Below are positions 34,078-45,638 of a DNA stretch of 64,000 bases, in pieces. Each line of letters opens with the position of its first letter. The first letter of the stretch is position 1. The notes under the pieces were generated by a model, which searched no databases, was not told the DNA's origin, and worked only from the letters and a program-made list of their open reading frames with translations. This DNA is from Adiantum capillus-veneris (taxonomy: Eukaryota; Streptophyta; Polypodiopsida; Polypodiales; Pteridaceae): the NCBI GenBank assembly GCA_014529385.2, contig CM043951.1:108010469-108074468 (forward strand), read 5' to 3'. Position numbers and translations under genes: made by a program.

Positions 34078-35330
34078 CCTTTGCCTTCGGCGGAAAGAGA
34101 GAACCTCTGTTAGAAAGCTCACTGCTTGTTAGAGAAGAAGGACATGTGCACACTGTTGGGGAAAAGAAAATCTTGGAGCATCAAAGGCATGCTTTGCTTG
34201 AAGAACTCTGTAATGGAAATGGCCTATGAACTTTGAGAGTAGTGAAATTAGGAAACTTAGAAAAAGCATTTTTGTGAGATTACTTTGAGAGCATAGAGGG
34301 TGAACTTAATTGATGGTAGCAACATAAACATAGTACTTAGTTAACTTGGCATGAACAATACTTTTGCAAGAGAGAGAGTTTAGAGAACATAACAAATAAT
34401 TGAGGACTGGATTTATGTGGAGCCGGTCCCCCCTCCAATAGGCATTTGTATTATAGATTCTCCCATCAAGAGGGACTTGGTACAATACAATCTTTGTGTT
34501 CCTTGAGACCTAGGTGATGCAATGAAGATGGAAAACTTCATGCATCACGAGCATAACATAAACTTTGCAAAAGCATTAACTATCCGAATCCTTAGTCCCA
34601 AGGCCTCAAACACCTTCGACGGTGGAGAGAGCTAGCTGGGAATGAGGGTAGGGAAGAGGAAGAAGAAACATTTCATAGGAGAAAGAAGTAGTTCCTCACT
34701 TATCATCACTCTTCTTGCTAGCATACATAATGCGTAGTAATGAAGATGGAGAAGATGGCAAGCTTACGCATTGAAGCATGGCTACATTCCATAGCCAAGA
34801 GTGTTGGTGTAGGCTCTCAACTTCTCTACTAGCTTGGAGAAGGAGATGGAGCTCTTGCACTTTGCACTTCACACCATGAGAGTGTGTGGGAGAGTATACC
34901 CCCCAAACTAGCCCCCTTCTTGCTTTGGTCGACCCCCCCTTGTAGCTCATGCTTGAAGCTCATTGAGAGCTCATTGGACCCTTCCAGGCCTAGCCAATCA
35001 CCTACAAGAAGCATATCAAGCAACAAGGGTAGGCTTGCGACAAGTGTTCACCTTTCCCCTTTGAGAGAGAGGACTTGATAAATGCAAAAACAATTAATTA
35101 AATTAACTAATTTATCATTGGACCCCTTTGGAGGCCAACCAATAAGCTTTAGGCACACCATGAGGGCAACATGAGAAAGAGCTTGACAAGTGTTCTATTT
35201 GCCTTCTTTGTACCAAGCTTGTCTTGTATGAGGGTGCGTGTGTTCTCTCTCTAGCCCCTCCTTATAGGGCTCGCCCACTCCTTGTAGGGACCTTTGTTGA
35301 ATTTGTGAAACACCTTACCCTCGAGCACCT
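34078..35330. other. No gene recognised
   Basis: The sequence holds a short word TTGGAGCATCAAA near 34172 that also occurs at 28701, on the other side of the LINE. Frames at 34696-35078 have no motif. Confidence 0.45.
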
Positions 35331-35490
35331 TAGTCAGCAAGCATGACAAAGCACCTCAAGCTTAGATAATGTTCCCACAAGCATCTCAAGCTCCCTAGTC
35401 GGCAAGCACGACAAGCACCTCAAGTATCTTAGTCAGCAAGCACGACAAGCACCTCAAGCACCTTAGTCATCCAGCACAACAAGCACCTCA
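35331..35490 (+). repeat. Minisatellite, 34-bp unit
   Basis: Units begin at 35389, 35423 and 35457, each reading AG...TAGTC...AGCACGACAAGCACCTCA or close to it. An interrupted unit lies at 35331-35388. The exact 34-base spacing shows true tandem origin. Confidence 0.9.
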
Positions 35491-35849
35491 AGGGTTCCCA
35501 CGTCAAGCTCAGTCCTAGCTTCCCGAAGGTCAAAGGACTTTTAACATAACCTTTGGAGGTCTTTAATGAAGCTAACCCTAAGGTCTTTTAAGCTCCATTG
35601 GTTAGCCTTGCTCTTTGACATACGATCTCTCATTTGGACCCCTTTACCATTGGCCCCGTGTTGAAATAGATCTATAAGCACATCTCTATATTCTAACGCT
35701 TGTTCTCGTTTATTCTCCCACAGTAAATGATCAGTTTAATATGAGAAAGTCATTTGGGTTGGTTAGATGTTAGATTTTATGACAAACTTACTTGTGAGCT
35801 TTCGTCAAGGTACCACATTTGGCATGCACACTCACCAACATGCTCCCTA
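35491..35849. other. No gene recognised
   Basis: Spacer between the minisatellite and the PPR relic with no recognisable coding sequence. Confidence 0.45.
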
Positions 35850-36346
35850 AATTTACGCCTTTTTGAAGAAACCCACTATTGAGAAGCTCAATGTTATCCT
35901 AATGACTTGGTACAAATCCTTGTTCTCAGCACTGATATATCCTGCAATCAACGTGCTCCAAGAAATGACATCGATGAGCTGTGTGTGCCTTTGTAAGGGC
36001 ACCACATTTGGTGTACATATCAACAAAGAATTTCCAAGCACAACATGTTTCTCGAATTTGTAATCACATTGTGTTGATGAGCTTTCTGTGCCTTTGGAAG
36101 GGAACCACATTTGGCGTACATATCGACCAAAGCATTGGCGAGCACAACATGTTTGTCCAACAATCTTGGACTTGCAATCTCATACTGATGTTTTTGTGCC
36201 ATTGTAAGGGCACTACATTTGCCGTACATATCCATCAAAGCATTTCCAAGCACAACATGTTTCTCCAATAGTCCCTGACTTGCAATCTCATAGTGAATTC
36301 TCTCACACATGTTAAGGTTAGAAAAGTAATCTTTCTTTGAGCGCAA
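35850..36346 (-). pseudogene. Pentatricopeptide repeat (PPR) protein pseudogene
   Basis: Minus-strand frames contain KHVVLGNALMDMYGKCSALT, then KHVVLANALVDMYAKCGSLP, and in another frame KHVVLGNSLL and DVISWSTLIAGYI. These are helices of plant PLS-class PPR repeats, organelle RNA-binding proteins often used in RNA editing. Three near-copies of one repeat (GTACATAT..A, CACAACATGTTT) follow each other about 100-130 bases apart. Frameshifts and stops between them show it is dead. Confidence 0.85.
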
Positions 36347-36911
36347 GCTTATAGGTAGGTCAGAAAAGAAAAACTACTTGCTGGTGACTCTCTCATGTCT
36401 ACGCTTAAATTCTTCCTAGCTTCCTCGCCATAGCCATTGGGCACTTCATGCCATCAACAGGTTCCAACAGGACATACTGGCCATTGGAGAGCGTTTCTCT
36501 GAATTCAAGGTACTCAGGACTTTTGGGGTGTGTTTGATTTAGTTCAAACTTTTCGACTGCCCTTTCACCGAAACTCACTCACTCTATTTCATATTGGCTC
36601 TACTAATTTTAAAAACCCATTTATTAATGAGATACCTATGCATATACCCCCCCCCCCCCCCCCCCCCCCAACACTCCTCTGTCGTCCCGCACCCCACCTG
36701 CACCTCCATCACTCAGGCCTCGTCCTCGCCTGCCCGTTGGCTGCTCATCCCCGTGTCTAGCTCGCGACAACTCTCTCCCCCCACAACACCTTCCTCTTTC
36801 TCGTCTGGTGCAATAATCTCTCAGTGCACAGTTGCGGACATGAGTGGCAGAGGCAGTCGACACTAAGTTGTGGATAGAGTACATAGAGAGCTCCTAGCGT
36901 CTTAAGCTATG

Positions 36912-36913
<2 letters not shown>
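36347..36913. other. 3' flank of the LINE array, with a poly-C tract
   Basis: No gene recognised. An uninterrupted run of 23 C at 36647-36669 is followed by a GC-rich stretch (36670-36860) unlike the AT-rich flank to the left. Confidence 0.6.

Positions 36914-36963
<50 letters not shown>
36914..36963. repeat. (GA)25 microsatellite at the 3' end of LINE copy A
   Basis: Fifty bases of GA abut the LINE 3' tail. In LINE sense orientation this is ATTTC followed by (TC)n. Confidence 0.97.
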
Positions 36964-36966
<3 letters not shown>

Positions 36967-37179
36967 TGAAATTGAAATGTTATATTAACGTCTTCAAAAG
37001 GCCATAGTGACCTATGAGACCAAAAAGTTACAAGGTGGTGGATCTGATACAAAGTCAGAGTAACAAATAACCTAATCAACAGTACAAAACAAAGATATAT
37101 ATTATGGGATTCTAGATAGGTCGATGTGAGCTAAGCCGAAAAACTGAGCAAAAGTGGGTGGCTAGTTGGGATAGCTGAA

Positions 37180-39552
37180 TCACAAAAGATCTAGCATCGG
37201 TCGTTGGCGAATCTCATCAATTTCCTCCATGGTTAGTAGTCTGACCGGGCGTCGTGCATGCCTGGCCAGCGTGCTCTGAATCTTTTGACGTAGCCTCCGT
37301 CGATGCTGTGTAGTCCTACGCAGTCGTGGGCGCATGGATTTCCCCAGTTCAATCACTCGGTCAATCAATGTGCCTCTGGTGTGAGACGGGGGGGAGCTCT
37401 GCTGTGGGAGTGGCTCTTGCGGCTGTCCTGTGTCTGCTCTGAAGAAGTCTGTAATCCGTCTTTAAGACTGGTTAGCCTCGCCATTCATCAGGCTCTCTTT
37501 GTGTCTGCGAAGCTCGAGCAAGAACAAACCCAGGCATCTTTGATCTTCGTATCCCATTACTCTTGAGAGTGGTCCAAAACCCTCTCTGAACAAGCAATGG
37601 AAGCAGCCTCGTATCTCGTAGTAGACGGGGCAGCGGCATGTATAATGCAGCTCTGTCTCAGGTTCCATGTCACACGAGGGGCATGTCCTGGCCTCTACTG
37701 GTACTCCGCTATATCTCCCGATTTCAATCCGCAGCTGGTGAGACGATGTGCGTAACTGGCCAATAGCACACCGTATCCCATGAGACAGGTGGGTGTCCAT
37801 GTATTTGGGTCTCATCACAAAACCATCTTCCGTAAGCTGGAGAAGGTGGTCTCTGTAGAAAGCCATCTTCGTGCCCAGTTCTTGTGCTAGTTGTATCCAT
37901 GTCCTCCTGGTGTCTAGCTGGGTCAGGTCTTGGCGGATGAGCTTGGTGATCTTCGACTGTGTAAGAATGAGAGATGGTGCATCCAATGAGTACTGGAATG
38001 GTGGAAACCTGTCTATGCTGAACCCATGCGCCTGAAACCATGATGTCATCTCCCCATACCAGCATGTTGTATCTCCTTGTATGGCTAACTGTCGGGAGGA
38101 CTCAAGTGCTATGCGAGCATATCTGTCTCTGGGAAGTTCCCATGTGCGGTTTATGAAGGAGACTGATCTGGTGAGCGCCTCTACCACTAGTAGGGCCCCC
38201 CCCAGCTCTGCTCGGATAATGGCCCGTGGTACTGATGCCTTGGCTCTAATGAGCCGCAAGATCATAGAGACGAGAGGCTTCTCTATGTTCCCCCATCCGT
38301 CTGTGCGACCCGGCCTCCCGTGGTGATCCAATGAAGGTCCCCATATCTCAGCCGCATAGAGCAATGCTGAGGCCACCAAGGTGTTAAAGAGCCAGAGCTT
38401 CGTCCGGGGTTCCTGAAACTGAACCTGCAAACACATCCTCCCCAATCTACCCAATGCTGCGTGGGCTCTAGTCAGTCTGGTCTCTGCTGCTCTTCTGAGT
38501 GAGAATGTGGGTCCAATAAAAACCACTCCAAGGTAAGTGTAAGCGTCTGGGTACTCCACAGTCTCCTGGCCGTATGTGAATGTAGGTGCTGATCTCCTAA
38601 TCCATTGTGGGGTGGTATTAAACACCATAACCTTGGTTTTACCAAGGTTGACAGACAAACCACTTTCGTGGGCAAATGTATGCAAAGCATCCAATTGGCG
38701 ATGCATTCCCTCTGGGGATTCGGAGATCAACACAATATCGTCCGCATATAACAAAAGTGGAATCCATGCCCCTGCCAACTATGCACCTTTATCCCCGTCC
38801 CTATCAATGTAGTCAGAAACCTCATCCACATACATACCGAAAAGAGTAGGAGAGAGCGGGCAACCCTGCTTCACCCCAATAGTGGAGTGAACCGGTATTG
38901 AGAGTCCCTCCAGGGTGCGTACATGCCCTACTACTGATCTGTATAATGCCATGATCCCCCAAATGAGCTCTATAGGTACTCCCATTTCCTGTAATCTGCG
39001 CATCAGTCTAGCTCTGGGTACCATGTCGAAAGCTTTGCGGAAGTCCACAAAGCTACAATAGATCCGTCTCCCATGAGATATGCCTTCCTCGATGATGGCC
39101 TTGAGTGTTAGGATATGGTCAAGAGTAGAGAAGCCTCTCCTGAATCCTGCTTGCCCACTTGCATGCATTCCTTCCCTCTCTGCCCATCTACTCAGCTGTT
39201 GCTCAAGAATGGATGCATACAACCGTGCCAGTGTGTGCCCGATCATAATAGTGCGATAATTCCCAGGCTCCATGGGGTCTCCTAATTTGAAGATATGTAC
39301 GATCATAGATAGGCTCTAAGTGTCCGGTAGGCCCTCACACATGGCACGGTTAAACATAACTGCTAGAAGCTCTGCTAGTAGGTCTTTGGCATGCATGAAA
39401 TGCTCAGCTACTAGGCCCTCATGATCATATGCTCTCCCAGTCTTCATCCTATCAATGGGTTTCTTCACCATCTTGGCAGTGAAAAAGAATAATGTATGTG
39501 GGCATGGGTCGGGGGGGTTGGGGAAGGGCGGCTGTCCAGGTACTGTGTACAA
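37180..39552 (-). pseudogene. LINE A ORF2: reverse transcriptase and C-terminal region
   Basis: RT motifs in order: KKPIDRMKTGRAYDHEGLVA, GDPMEPGNYRTIMIGH, GQAGFRRGFSTLDHI, SFVDFRKAFDMVPRAR (first catalytic Asp), GVKQGCPLSPTLFGMYVDE and LLLYADDIVLI (catalytic ADD). A late finger CPSCDMEPETELHYTCRC follows. Breaks are a stop near 38779 (Gln to stop), one at 39316 and one at 37462-37464 just before RRITDFF. The tail (37183-37461) reads on in the same type of frame to MLDLL. Confidence 0.92.
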
Positions 39553-39631
39553 AGATGATGCGTACTGACCCCAGGTCTCTATGGAGGAAATAGCAGGGAG
39601 GGGGACTGCTCATGAAAGAGCCGCCACGCCT

Positions 39632-40297
39632 CACGCGAGTCTTGACTCATGAATAGCTGATATAGATCCTGCTCGAGTCGAGCCAAAAAAGTCCTCTTCT
39701 TCCGCCGCACCAGGCGTCGAAAGTCCATCTGTGACTGTCTGTGATGAGTGACGTTCCCCAACAGCACCTCCCTCTGAAGTTTGGCTCTAGCCTGGTGGCA
39801 CTACTCATCGTACCAGCTGTTCTGAGGCATGCTCCCAGATCAGCGGCTCTGCTCAGGCTGGGTGTCTGGGTATGCTTCTGCTGCTACCTCATGTAATGTC
39901 TGTGTCAGTATAGTAGTTAGCTCCTCCAGAGGTTTCCCCGGGTCCTCAGTGCATAGGGGTTGCTCACGCGAGTCTTGACTCATGAATAGCTGATATAGAT
40001 CCTGCTCGAGTCGAGGCAGAAAAGTCCTCTTCTTTCGCCGCACCAGGCATCGAAAGTCCATCTGTGACTGTCTGTGATGAGTGACATTCCCCAACAGCAC
40101 CTCCCTCTGAAGTTTGGCTCTAGTCTGGCGGTACTACTAATCGTACCAGCTGTTCTAAGGCATGCTCCCAGATCGGCGGCTCTGCTCAGGCTAGGTGTCT
40201 GGGTATGCTTCTGCTGCTACCTCATGTAATGTCTGTGTCAGTATAGTAGTTAGCTCCTCCAGAGGTTTCCCCGGGTCCTCAGTGCATAGGCGTTTGT
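39632..40297 (-). repeat. 333-bp in-frame tandem duplication inside LINE A ORF2
   Basis: CACGCGAGTCTTGACTCATG starts at 39632 and again at 39965. Each unit spans the stretch between endonuclease and RT (QMDFRRLVRRKKR and the KPLEELTTILTQTLHE block). The unit is 111 codons, so the frame is kept, but both units carry stops at the WYDE block. Copy B has one unit only. Confidence 0.9.
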
Positions 40298-41216
40298 AGA
40301 TTCCGTCCATGTATACAGAGTCCGTCTCCCTTGTGAATGTGTAGTGAGTAGGGGTTGCTACTCGTGGCCTGCTGAATTTGAAAGAGATGGTCATTGACAC
40401 CAGAGCATGATCCACTGCCACCCCGACCGGTCTGGGCCCAACTGTGACATCCTGGATACTAGAGATGAGATTCGGTTGTGCCATGACATAGTCCACCGTG
40501 TTGGCTCCATGTCTGTGTGGGAAGCATGTAAAACCTCCCGTAGCAGGAAATCTCTGTAGGCCGTTCAAGATGGCCAATCCATGTGCAGTGCCCATGTCTA
40601 TCAGGTGTCGCCCATACTCAGTATATTCCATATCGTGTGATAGTCTGGAAAGGCCCGTATCTGCCACATTTATCTCTCTTAGCATCTCCTCTGAAGTATC
40701 CTAAAACACTGCCTGGTGATGGGCAGTCCTAGCATTGAAGTCCCCGAGGATGATAATGTCACTGTCCCTAGAGAACTCCCATATGTCATCATCCAAAATA
40801 GAGAAAGGGGATTGTCCCCTGGGTGGTGCATAAACTGATGTACTCGGGGGAAAGTAACAAATAACTAGATAGAGGTATCTGCCTGTCTCTGCTTTCAGTC
40901 TCACCCACATGTACCTGGCCTGCTCGTCCTTGCGGGCTATATGTATCAGTGGCTGCAGATCCTCTCTAAATAACACTGCCACTCCTCCCGAGCCCCGCCC
41001 TCTGTGCTCTGAGCGTGTCTCCTGTCTGTAGGCTGTCTCCCACCTATATCCACTGATGTGAGGCATGGATTGCCCCGGGGCCTGGTGTGTCTCAGAGTAG
41101 AAGATGATGTCTCTTCCAGTAAAGCTATCCTCAAAAGCACCCACATCAAGACGCATAGATCCATTGCAATTCCAGGCAGCTACTTTGAGTGTGGTCCCAT
41201 AAGTCTCGCACCGTCA
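40191..41216 (-). pseudogene. LINE A ORF2: apurinic-type endonuclease domain
   Basis: From the TGA at 41214-41216 the frame reads AAWNCNGSMRLDVGAF, IIFYSETHQAP (catalytic Glu), DIIILGDFNAR (Asp/Asn pair), NTVDYVMA and VDHALVSM (His motif), a complete exo-endo-phosphatase set. The first Met comes after the WNCNG motif. A TAG at 40701-40703 (AVF stop DTSE) splits it and is shared with copy B. The domain nicks target DNA for target-primed reverse transcription. Confidence 0.92.
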
Positions 41217-41302
41217 TGTGGAGCGTCGCTCCAGTATTACTACTTTTCCATCTCGGTAAAAAGCGATCTTGCCTTTTCCCCTTGCCGCTCTAATTTCCGG
41301 CA

Positions 41303-42109
41303 TTACTTCCTGCATATGAGCGATCTGCGAGAGGGTGAGCTCGTCCTGAGAAAGATGCCAGTCTCCTTAAGAGTTGGTCCTTTCTTCAAGAATGACTTCT
41401 TTGCTTCCATGGAGGGAAAACGGAGGATGAGTGCTCTTTCTTTTGAGGTTTCTCCACTGCCTCCATTTTTCTTTATGTTGCCCACTCTCCATGCCCTTGT
41501 GTGTGTCGGCTCAGGAATCCCCATCAGGGCTCTGAGTTCTTTTACTTCTTCGTCCACATTGCCTTTGTCTTTAAGACCGCAAATTCTCACATGTAAAGCG
41601 CGCACCCTTCTCCTCTGCTCCTCCTCTAGTGTCTGGTTAATGATGTTGTTGGGTGTGGACGTGGGCGTTATCTCCTTGTCTTTTCCTTTCTTGGTCACCT
41701 TGATCCATTTCTCGGCTTCGTCCGCCTTCTGTTGGGTTTTGGTAAGAACATCCACCCAAGAAGTCGTCATTTCTTTGTGTTGTTCTTCTCCCTCTTTGAT
41801 GGCCCGTACTTGTTCCTTGATCGTGTTGATTTCTTCAATTACTGAGGGTTGCAGTTCGCCCTCTTCCAGTGTGTTTCTTGACCGGGCTTCGGCGAGTTCT
41901 TTCTTGAGTGACGCGATCTCTTCCTCTTGAGTCGTCACTCGGTCTTCCAGCGTGCTTATCTTGCTCTCTTGGATCAGCACACGTCCTTCGAGGATGTTTA
42001 TTGTGCCCCAGATATTGGCGTTCAACTTGGTGATGGTCTCCGTCATTTCCTCTTTGCATTTTCGAATGGCATCCTCTAGGGGGTCGGCTTTATCGTTTGT
42101 CTTCCTCAT
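41303..42109 (-). pseudogene. LINE A ORF1 (coiled coil plus L1 ORF1p-like domain)
   Basis: 268 codons from MRKTNDKADPLED. Residues 1-115 form a Glu/Lys-rich heptad-like coiled coil (ILEGRVLIQESKISTLEDRV). The second half (RALHVRICGLKDKGNVDEE, then RALILRFPSMEAKKSFLKK) resembles the RRM and C-terminal domain of L1 ORF1p. A one-base deletion near 41350 relative to copy B shifts the end (GIFLRTSS instead of GIFLGDDL). It would trimerise and bind RNA. Copy B preserves the original end. Confidence 0.85.
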
Positions 42110-42223
42110 GCTTGATCCCTGTCCGCAAGGGGGGGGGTTAGATGCACGTGTGCACGCACACTAGCAGCGGTCTCGGCGAGTGGTAGAGCGGAGGCGGTAC
42201 GGCCCGGGGGTGAAAACGTTAGC

Positions 42224-42343
<120 letters not shown>

Positions 42344-42418
42344 GGGGGGGGGATAAGTATGGTAGATATACGGCCCGGGGGTGAAAACGGTAGTTACGAG
42401 AGAGAGAGAGAGGGGTGG

Positions 42419-42440
42419 GGGGGGGGGGGGGGGGGGGGGG
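42419..42440. repeat. Poly-G tract in the LINE A 5' UTR
   Basis: A run of more than 20 G follows GGGGTG. Further runs of 13-16 G lie at 42563-42576 and 42600-42614. Confidence 0.9.
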
Positions 42441-42894
42441 TGGGTGGGAATAAGTATGGTAGATAGAGTGGGGGGAACGGGGGCAAAAAAAAAAAAAAAA
42501 AACGACATCCTACGCGTAGAGAATGGACGTCCTACGCGTGAAAGAAAAAAGGGGGGAGGTGTGGGGGGGGGGGGGGAAAGACATGCTACGCGTAGGAAAG
42601 GGGGGGGGGGGGGGAGACATGCTACGCGTAGAGGTTGGGGGGCTAGGGCAGCGTGCAACGCGCGAGCAGGGCAAGGGCGGCGGGGGTGCAGGGCGACAGG
42701 CGCGCGGGGGTAGAGGCGGGGGTGCAGGGCGGCGGGCGCGAGGGGCAGAGGCGGGGGGGCAGGGCGCAAGCCAAGCAGCAGCGAGCAGCGCGCGCGAGCA
42801 GCACAGAGAGAGGGGGGGGCGGGGGAATGCAGAGCGCGTGAGAAGGAGCGGCAGCAGAGCGGGAGGGAGAGAGGCGGCAGTAGAGCAGTAGAGC

Positions 42895-42897
<3 letters not shown>

Positions 42898-42982
<85 letters not shown>
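42898..42982. repeat. (GA)n linker between LINE copies A and B
   Basis: 85 bases of GA lie between the 5' end of copy A (TAGAGCAGTAGAGCAG repeats) and the 3' tail of copy B (AAATGAAATGTTATATTAA). It is both B's 3' tail and A's left neighbour. Confidence 0.95.
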
Positions 42983-42985
<3 letters not shown>

Positions 42986-43191
42986 GAAATGTTATATTAA
43001 CGTCTTCAAAAGGCCATAATGACCTATGAGACCCGAAAGTTACAAAGTGGTGGATCTGATACAAAGTCAGAGTAACAAAATAACCTAACGACAGTACAAA
43101 ACAAAGATATATACTATGGGGTCCTAAGTTGATTGATGTGAACCAAGCTAAAGACTAAGCAAAAAATGGGCCGCTTGTTGGGATAGCTGAA

Positions 43192-43890
43192 TCACAAGAG
43201 ATCTAGCATCGGTCGTTGGCGAATCTCATCAATTTCCTCCATGGTCAGTAGTCTGACCGGGCGTCGTGCATGCCTGGCCAGCGTGCTCCGAATTTTCTGT
43301 CGTAGCCTCCGTCGATGCTGTGTAGTTCTTCTCAGTCGCGGGCCCCTGGATTTCCCCAGTTCAATCGCTCGGTCAATCAGTGTGCCTCTGGTGTGAGACG
43401 AGGGGGAGCTCTGCTGTGGGAGCGGCTCTTGCGGCTGTCCCGTGTTTGCTCTGAAGAAGTCAGTGATCCGTCGTTGAGATTGGCTAGCCTCGCCATTCAT
43501 CAGGCTATCTCTGTGTCTGCGCAGCTCGAGCAAGAACAAACCCAGACATCTCTGATCCTCGTATCCCATGACTCTTGAGAGTGGTCCAAAACCCTCTCTG
43601 AACAAGCAATGGAAGCGGCCTCATATCTCGTAGTAGACGGGGCAACGACATGTATAGTGTAGCTCTATCTCAGGTTCCATGTTACACAAGGGGCATGTCC
43701 TGTCCTCTGCTGGTACTCTGCTATATCTCCCAGTCTCAATCCGCAACTGGTGAGAAGATGTGCGTAACTGGCCAATAGCACATCGTATCCCATGAGACAA
43801 GTGGGTATCCATGTATCTGGGTCTCGCCACAAAACCATCTTCCGTAAGCTGGAGAAGGTGGTCTTTGTAGAAAGCCATCTTCGTGCCCAA
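43192..43890 (-). pseudogene. LINE B ORF2 C-terminal region with zinc finger and PIP box
   Basis: A finger CPLCNMEPEIELHYTCRC (43660-43710) is followed by a helical Arg-rich tail. At 43453-43476 the sequence QRRITDFF matches the PCNA-interacting consensus QxxI/L/MxxF/YF/Y exactly. The tail ends DLL at 43192. A stop near 43619 separates this part from the finger frame. In copy A the Gln codon of the PIP box is TAA. Confidence 0.85.
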
Positions 43891-44043
43891 TTCCTGTGTT
43901 GGTTGTATCCATGTCCTTCTGGTGTCTAGCTAGGTCAGGTCTTGGCGTATGAGCTTGGTGATCTCTGATTGTGTAAGGGTGAGAGATGGTGCATCCAATG
44001 AGTAATGGAATGGTGGCAGCCGGTCTATGCTAAACCCATGTGC

Positions 44044-45607
44044 CTAAAACCATGATGTCATCTCCCCATACCAGCATGTTGTATCTCCTTGTATGGCTAT
44101 CTGTCGAGAGGATTCAAGTGCTATGCGAGCATATCTGTCTCTAGGAAGTTCCCATGTGCGGTTTATGAAGGAGACTGATCTGGTGAGCGCCTCCACCACA
44201 AGTGGGGGGGCCGCTAGCTCTGCTCGGATAATGGCCCGTGGTACTGATGCCTTGGCTCTAATGAGCCACGAGATCATGGAGACGAGAGGTTTCTCCATGT
44301 TCCCCCATCCGTCTGAGCGACCTGTCCTCTCGTGGTGATCGAGTGAAGGTCCCCATATCTCGGTTCCATAGAGCAATGCTGAAGCCACCAAGGTGTCAAA
44401 GAGCCAGAGCTTCGTTCGGGGCTCTTGAAACTGAACCTGCGAACACATCCTCTCCAATCTACCCAATGCTGCGTGGGCTCTAGTAAGTCTGGTTTCTGCT
44501 GCTCTTCTGAGTGAGAATGTAGGTCCGCTAAAAACCACTCCAAGGTACGTGTAAGCGTCTGTGTACTCCACCGTCTCCTGGCCATATGTGAGTGTAGGTG
44601 CTGACCTCCTGATCCACTGTGGGGTGGTATTAAACACCATGACCTTGGTTTTACCCAGGTTGACAGACAAACCACTTTCGTGGGCAAACGTATGCAGAGC
44701 ATCCAATTGACGTTGCATTCCCTCTGGGGATTCGGAGATCAACACTATGTCATCAGCATATAACAAAAGTGGAATCCATGTCCCTGCCAACTGAGCACCT
44801 TTATCCCCATCGCTGTCAATGTAGTCAGAAATCTCATCCACATACATACCGAAAAGAGTGGGAGAGAGCGGGCAGCCTTGCTTCACCCCAATAGTGGAGT
44901 GAACCGGTGTAGAAAGTCCCTCCAGGGTGCGTACATGCCCTACTACTAATCTGTACAATGCCATGATCCCCCAAATGAGTTCTGTGGGTACTCCCATTTC
45001 CTGTAATCTGCGCATCAGTCTAGCTCGGGGTACCGTGTCGAAAGCTTTGCGGAAGTCCACAAAGCTACAATAGATCCGTCTCCCATGAGATCTGCCTTCC
45101 TCGATGATGGCCCTGAGTGTTAGGATATGGTCGAGAGTGGAGAAGCCTCTCCTGAATCCTGCCTGCCCAGTTGCACGTATTCCTTCCCCCTCTGCCCATC
45201 TACTCAGCTGTTGCTCAAGAATGGATGTATACAACCGTGCCAGTGTGTGCCCAATCATAATAGTGCGATAATTCCCAGGCTCCATGGGGTCTCCTGATTT
45301 GAAGATAGGTACGATTGTAGATAGGCTCCAAGTGTCCGATAGGCCCTCACACATGGCACGGTTAAACATAACTGCTAGAAGCTCTGCTAGTAGGTCTTTG
45401 GCATGCATGAAATGCTCAGCTACTAGGCCCTCATGATCATATGCTCTCCCAGTCTTCATCCTATCAATGGCTTTCTTCACCATCTCGGCAGTGAAAAAGA
45501 CACATGTATGTGGGCATGGGTCGGGGGGGTTGGGGAAGGGCGGCTGTCCAGGTATTGTGTACAAAGATGATGCGTACTGACCCCAGGTCTCCCTGGAGGA
45601 AATAGCA

Positions 45608-45638
<31 letters not shown>

